From Lunularia cruciata (lineage: Eukaryota > Streptophyta > Marchantiopsida > Lunulariales > Lunulariaceae), in assembly GCA_948567375.1 (NCBI GenBank), contig OX419756.1:52032333-52096332 (forward strand): a stretch of 64,000 bases of DNA, read 5' to 3'. Below the pieces are notes generated by a model, which ran no database searches, was not told the DNA's origin, and was given only the letters and a program-made list of their open reading frames with translations. Each line of letters starts with the position of its first letter. Position 1 is the first letter of the stretch. Positions 59,000 to 64,000 of this stretch are shown here, piece after piece. The position numbers and the translations under genes are program-made.

Positions 59000-60880
59000 A
59001 CAAACTCCTATAGACCAAGTTGGCAGTCAAGTGAGGGATGGGTATGTCGCCTACCAATATGCTTCAATAATGGCAATCTTGGCTCACTACAGTCAAGGAC
59101 CATGGCGACATCATTTTCAACTTTCAATGGTATTGTTACTTGGCTTGGTGATTTATTAGAGGAGAAAGCCCATATAGAGGATACTCTAGTACCAAAGGAG
59201 ATCACTCACATTTGGAGTATGAGTGGGATCGTTCCATCCACCTTAGATGTTCCTTTGTGGAGTTCTGAGGATGCATTCTAGCAGTATGCGGATCAATTGG
59301 TGCAATAGGCTTGGAGTGGAGCCTTTGTACCACCACAAGACCAACGTGAGGATGAGCTTCTAGAGTCAATTACCTTGACACCTCTAAATACCACACTCAT
59401 TGCTTGGCAAGATCCAATAAAGGGAGTATGTCCATTGGAGTTGTTTGGCAAGATTAGCACTTGACTAGCTATGGTACTACATGTAGGTATACGAGTACAA
59501 AGGTACTTACATGTGGAGAGAGATGAGACTCCTAGGCAAGTCTCTCTATATCATGTGGCACACTTGGCCTATTGGTATCCTAAGTTATTACCAATGTTAG
59601 CAGTTAGGGATTACCAGAAGACCTTACCAATAGACATTTCCTTGCGGGGGATGTAGGATCTAGAGAGATTTAGGCCCATCATTCAATGATTTTTGGATGG
59701 CCATGTTAGGGACATACACGTGCTGGCCGACGTTTGGGTCTTTAGGATCTACACTCTGGTATATTTTGGGAGATGTTATGAATATTATGACATCTCCAAG
59801 TTCATCAATCCACTTCTCTACCCTACGTTTTAGAGAAAGTCCCTTTGATAGGTGATTCTTGCACTTGAGTGGTGGCAAGTACACATCAGGTCCATTCTTG
59901 GATGGGACCTACCGTGTTGTTAGATATAGCCAGAGGGAGATCGTAGGCTCCTTGTCTTCATCTTTGCTGTACAAACCTCTTACCTAAAGAGGTTCTACAA
60001 TGTGCTTATGATGGGATTCAACGACTGAACCACCTTATTGTTGATGAGATTTTTGATGTTTGGTGCCAGTCTCAGATGGTGGTAGTGGCTGATAGGTCAC
60101 CTATGGCAATGGTAAACCTAGTTGGACTCATAAGTGTGGGAAGAGCAACTTGGGGTACTCCAAGTTGCTCTTCCCACACTTATGAGTTTCCTAGGCTCTC
60201 ATGCTTATCAAGAGGGTGGACTTGAACTTGGACTTGTTTGGGGCTCATAATTATAGCAATTGGTGGAGCCTAACACCAATGAGAGAGAGCGGGCAATGGG
60301 GTTTTACACCGGTATAACCACTATTCCAACAGTGTTAGAGGCATTTAAGCGTCAGGTGTTAGGTCAAGCTATGGATATAAACTATTTGACCTAGATTGTT
60401 AGCCTTGGTTTAATAGAGCAGCGTAGGATGCGCTTGATAGACATCACCACTCGGAAACTTGTGAGCTTTGTGCCTATTGAGACTACTCAAGCACATGTTG
60501 GGGTGATGGACCAAGTGGACAAGGTATTCTTGGGACACAACCAATGGCTACTAGGGAGAGTGGTCCACTTGGAGTCCATCCAAGTGAGCATAGCCTACTT
60601 GGATTACACCCTTGGTCTACTTGGGATACAACTAGAGGACGTATGGAGTTGGCAGCCAGAGTGGAGGGAGTTTTTCACATTGAGGTTGGGACTTCTAGTG
60701 GTTGGGGGCATGACACTATTGATTCCAAGGGCCCAATGTAGTAGCCAGTCAGTACGTCTTCCACTCCTACAATAGTTACATAGGATACTTGATTTGGGAC
60801 CCAAGCTTATAGGAGAGGAAAGACAAAGAGTTTGGAGGTTCTTGAGGAGTGACACGAGTTTTTTTACCTTCCATATGAAG
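59000..60880 (+). other. unexplained block between protease and RT of element E
   Basis: In this gypsy class protease and RT are normally separated by well under 500 bp. Here about 1.9 kb intervene. Broken but coding-like frames occur (59471-59656 with AYWYPKLLPMLAVRDYQK; 60428-60775), not matching a family I recognise. A 28-bp perfect inverted repeat lies inside (60126-60187). Confidence 0.5.
60126..60187. repeat. perfect 28-bp inverted repeat with 6-base loop
   Basis: Left arm 60126-60153, loop GGTACT, right arm 60160-60187, with no mismatches. The arms contain GTGGGAAGAGCAACTTGG and its complement. Confidence 0.95.
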
Positions 60881-62180
60881 GATTTGGGTGCTCTGAAAAG
60901 ACCTAGTATTCAGATTGAGCCAAGTAGCAATACACCAATTTTTTTACGTCCTTATGGGTATAGTGACATGGAGAGAGCATTGATTAAGAGTCAAAGTAGA
61001 GACCTTTTTGAGGCTAGTTTGGAAGAGATTTCACATGGAAAGTATGCATCAGCTACAGTGATGCCAACCAAGAAATCCTTCTTGGTTGCATGGCAACTAC
61101 ATAGATAGGTGGATGTGTAGAGATTACCATCCTATCAACCAATAGACTAGGGTTGATTGGTGTGACATGCCTACATTGGAGGAGATCTTTGATGGAATAG
61201 GGCATGCAAAGGTCTTTAGTACTTTGGATTTTTGAGCAGGATATCATCATTTGCCAATAATGGAGGAGGGCATTTTGGCTATTGATCTTCACGGTAAGGA
61301 TGTGTTATATCAATGGAGGTTCTTACCATTTAGGTTAAAGAACACTCCTACCAAATTCTAGAAGGTCATGGACAAGATCTTAACTAGATTAGAATTTTTT
61401 ATATTGATGACATTTTGGTCTATGGCTCTATTGTGGAGGAGCATGAGAGACATTTGTTGGAGGTGTTTGAGAGGTTGAGATCTCATGGACTCAAATTACA
61501 TCCTAGGAAGTGTAGGTTCTTCCATGAGCAAGTTGAGTATTTGAGTCACACTATCTACCCTGGAGGACTTGGTGTTTAGAAGACCTATTGCACATATTCC
61601 TTGGCCTATAAATGTGAGCAAAGTGCAAGCATTCCTTGGGTTGGCAAACTATTGCTGATATGTTAGAGGATTTAGTGCCATTGTTAAGGCCTTGATGAAG
61701 TTGACCAAGCTTACATAAGAGTGGTGTTGGGGATATGAGCAGGAGAGAGATTTTGTAGAGCTCAAGGAGAGGTTGACATTTGCTCCTATTTTGAGGAGAC
61801 CAATCAAAGGATGACCATTTCAAGTTCACACTGATTCGGGTTTGGAGTAGTGCTCACTCAACATGATGATGATGAGGAGTTTGTGGAGGCCTATGCTAGT
61901 CGCTCCAACAATTCAGCGGAGGTGAAGTATAGTTCATATAGGGAGAATGCTTGGCAACAATATGGGCAATAGCACATTTGTAATGTTACATATTTGGTAA
62001 CCCCTTTACTCTCATCATTGATCATTAGCCATTGAAGTTGTTGACGGAGTCAAACAAGCTTTCAAGGAAGCTTGCACAATGGGTTCTAATTTTATAGGAG
62101 TATGATTTCATAGTTATTTACAGACCTAGAGTGGTGAACCATGATGCAAACGGGTTGAGTAGAAACCTATGTCCTAACCA
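60880..62180 (+). pseudogene. Element E reverse transcriptase and RNase H
   Basis: Blocks in order: FLRPYGYSDMERALIKSQ (about 60943), ATVMPTKKS (about 61056), VDWCDMPTLEEIFDGIGHAK (about 61150), VFSTLDF (about 61212), DVLYQWRFLPFRLKNTPTKF (about 61300), the catalytic YIDDILVYG at 61400-61426, then HPRKCRFF and YLSHTI (about 61500). RNase H-like sequence runs to VNHDANGLSR at about 62134-62163, the usual end of the RNase H/connection region. The RT Asp pair is intact but stops and frameshifts separate the blocks. Confidence 0.78.
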
Positions 62181-62272
62181 GCAGGATCAGATTGGAGCCT
62201 AGTGAGATAGATGAGGAGATGGTGCCAAGTTGGCATGCATCTGCCTTTCTTTGTATATTTTTTGAGACTTAG

Positions 62273-62515
62273 GTGGTATCTTTCTTAGCACATACAAGAG
62301 GAGTTATTGAGGTCATAGATTCAAAGAGTGGAGATAGTGGTACAATTCAGCAAGACATTCATGGTAATGTCTTAGTGATGGATTATCTTTTCATTGGTGT
62401 TGTGGATGGCACAATTGGGGCCAAGGAGAGAGACCATGTTCTTCAACAAGCTTGATGGTTCAAATTGGAGGGTAGATACCTTCTTCATGTATGAGAGGAT
62501 GGTAGGGTGTAATGT
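62273..62515 (+). pseudogene. Element E integrase start (truncated)
   Basis: After the RNase H end, an open stretch 62273-62455 leads to WFKLEGRYLLHVxEDGRV (about 62456-62509), which looks like the segment just before the HHCC zinc finger of gypsy integrases. Homology then ends. The whole catalytic integrase core is missing. Confidence 0.5.
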
Positions 62516-62804
62516 CACAAGGATTTTAAGGTCTCGAGATTGCATTGAGAACCTGGCTGCATGTGCTTAGGTTGTCTTGTTTGTTAGAGACTCGGTAGTT
62601 CTTATGTAGTCCGACACTAATTTTTTCTCTGGTTTGGTGACATCAAGTCTCTCATGGCAACTTGTCTGCCATTATTTTGGGTGTTGATCCTCCTCAATGG
62701 ACATTTGCATAAGGTTTTAGATTATTTCTGCTTTCTTGTTCCCTTGGCTATTATTCCTAGTCTGTCATTCCTGACTTTGTTCTTGGTCCGTCATTCTTAG
62801 GTTT

Positions 62805-62913
62805 GGTGGGGTTTTTCTGTACTGGTCTGGTCAGGTCTGATAGACACAGATCTGGTGGGGTTTTTGGTGTACTGGTCTGGTTAGGTGTGGTAGACACAGA
62901 TCTGGTGGCGTTT
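62805..62913. repeat. tandem repeat, about 49-bp unit, two-plus copies
   Basis: GGTGGGGTTTTT(C/G)(T/G)GTACTGG...TAGACACAGATCT starts at 62805 and 62854, with a partial third copy at 62904. Confidence 0.85.
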
Positions 62914-63399
62914 GTGGATTAGTCCACAGGTTATGCAACCGACTCAACCTGGGGCTACTCGTTCAATGATCTGATTCACCTAAGTGGGCGGGACTAATAT
63001 TCCTAAAATTATGTTCTTTCCTTATCACTGTTCACTTATCAACTACACATGCATTCATTCATGAGGAATATCATTTCCATCACCATACCAAGTCTTCCCA
63101 ATTTATAACTCCTTCAGGAAAGGTCAAACAACCTAAGGTCTGACTAACAGTGTTCACATCAAAGCACTCTGACTAACCAAGCATATAATGGAAAGAAAGG
63201 AATCAGTCTGGTCCTAATTCCTATCCCTTACAACTCTTCATCTCCTTGTTTGCAACGTCTCTACTTGATATCCCCTCCAAGTCTCCACTACTCAGCAGAT
63301 TCTCCCTCAAGGTTTCTCCCTTCTGTCTCAAAAACATACTGAACTTCTTCTCTCCCTCTGTTTGACACAAGTCAGGCCACTTCAAAATTTTCTGTCCAG

Positions 63400-63896
63400 A
63401 CTTCACACTCTCCTTCCAACATTCAAAAAAAAAAGTAGTCTCTGTCCAGCCCCTATCTCTCCTTCTCAGTCCAGTCTCCACCTTTGTGGAAAATACCTCT
63501 CTTGTCCTACACTCTCAAGACATACTTCCTGTAAAAATTTTCTTCCCTCTGGCCTTCACACTCTCAAGGCATACTTCTTGCATAAATTCTCTTTCTGTCC
63601 AAGCTCTAGCTCCTGCACATTTTCCCTATTTATCCCTCCCTTCTGGTCTTCACACTCTCAAGACATACTTGCAAAATTCCTCTCTGGCATGTTCCTGTCC
63701 AGACTTCTTCTTCATAAAAGAAAACTCTCCTCTCCTGCACTCTCAAGGCAACACTTCTTGCAAAAATCTTCTCCTCTCCTGGCAACACATTCTCTTCTTC
63801 CAACACTTTCAACAACCCTAGTCTTGCAAAAATTTCTCCTCTCTAGTCTTCACACTCTCAAGACAACCCTTCCTACAAAAAATTCTCTTTTTGTCC
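63400..63896. repeat. degenerate minisatellite next to LTR-R
   Basis: The phrase CACACTCTCAAGACATACTT followed by CTTGCAAAAATTCTCCTCTC recurs about seven times with variable spacing (around 50-70 bp). The plus strand is almost pyrimidine-only for long runs. On the minus strand it would be a purine-rich leader directly behind the LTR. Confidence 0.75.
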
Positions 63897-64000
63897 TGTG
63901 AGCCAGCCTGTCTCTCACTCAGGATGAACCTCTGATGGCTATTATGGAAGCGCATCATGGACTAAGAAGGCAAGGAACCCCAACTTCATCATACTCCTCC
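63897..64000 (-). repeat. LTR-R copy 4 (cut by window end)
   Basis: Starts TGTGAGCCAGCCTG and continues as in 50762-51452. Only the first 104 bp are in the window. Confidence 0.85.

Larger units (their letters stand above)
56931..62510 (+). mobile_element. Ty3/gypsy element E (different family), truncated at both ends
   Basis: Plus-strand order: gag (about 57000-57640), two zinc knuckles, protease (about 58680-58960), an unexplained 1.9-kb block, RT (60.9-61.8 kb), RNase H (61.8-62.18 kb) and the very start of integrase (about 62450-62510). No LTR, PBS or polypurine tract was found at either edge. RT sequence and two-knuckle gag set it apart from the A family. Stops are frequent. Confidence 0.8.

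Noticed and set aside
62456..62600. Possible copia gag start (MFFNKLDGSNWR) after element E
   Set aside because: Only a short phrase resembles copia gag, with no continuation. The overlapping frame fits the start of E integrase better.
50762..64000. LTR-R copies 3 and 4 (both minus) as the two ends of one retrotransposon
   Set aside because: Copy 3 has its own target duplication and lies inside Q3; the sequence between holds plus-strand elements C and E.
1..64000. CRISPR arrays, tRNA or rRNA genes, bacterial operons
   Set aside because: No regularly spaced identical repeats, no tRNA T-arm plus cloverleaf, no rRNA sequence and no run of compact intact genes was found.

Overview
The window looks like nuclear DNA of a land plant. 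Most of it is old, nested, broken transposable elements, with one clearly intact host gene. The evidence for a plant is: a protein of the ATG8-interacting (ATI1/ATI2) family with a spliced intron; Ty3/gypsy chromoviruses primed from initiator-Met tRNA; PIF/Harbinger, copia-type and LINE-type remnants; and no compact operon-like genes. The species cannot be fixed from the sequence. A seed-free plant is a guess only.

Layout. 1-1916: PIF/Harbinger remnant with a transposase (+) and a convergent Myb/SANT-like ORF (-). 1917-7492: a structurally complete but dead chromovirus (element A, -), with LTRs, PBS, gag, protease, RT/RNase H, integrase, chromodomain and polypurine tract. 8.9-10.9 kb: first copy of an unclassified coiled-coil gene family, here called Q (Q1, -). 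10923-11614: LTR of a second family (LTR-R). 11962-14922 and about 16370-17694: two more truncated A-family copies (B and F, -). 18.1-20.4 kb: Q2 (-). 20.4-30.1 kb: mostly AT-rich DNA with no supportable gene. 30.2-33.0 kb: LINE-like reverse transcriptase remnant (-), split by an A-family solo LTR with a perfect target duplication. 33.3-36.7 kb: low-copy DNA with local tandem duplications and a short dispersed repeat. 36.7-39.3 kb: GC/CpG-rich promoter and leader, then the ATI-like gene (+, two coding exons, 400 aa). 39.3-42.9 kb: noncoding. About 43.0-44.6 kb: copia pol remnant (-), abutting the 3' end of another A-family element (D, 44616-45478, -). 47183-47868: LTR-R. 48011-56930: A-family element C (+), interrupted by a 4.3-kb insertion carrying Q3 (+), which itself holds a solo LTR-R. 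About 56931-62510: a different Ty3/gypsy element E (+), cut off at the start of integrase. 62.5-64.0 kb: tandem repeats and the beginning of another LTR-R (-).

The most notable observation is the Q family. Three diverged copies in 64 kb share a conserved segment (pattern around FY-x3-NLL) followed by a long acidic, charged, coiled-coil tail. None carries a recognisable polymerase, integrase or transposase. Q3 sits as a discrete insertion inside a retrotransposon, which suggests that Q is mobile or is carried by a mobile element.

Transposon reading frames are full of stops and key catalytic residues are lost. Many changes fit C-to-T or G-to-A decay, while the ATI promoter and leader keep their CpGs.
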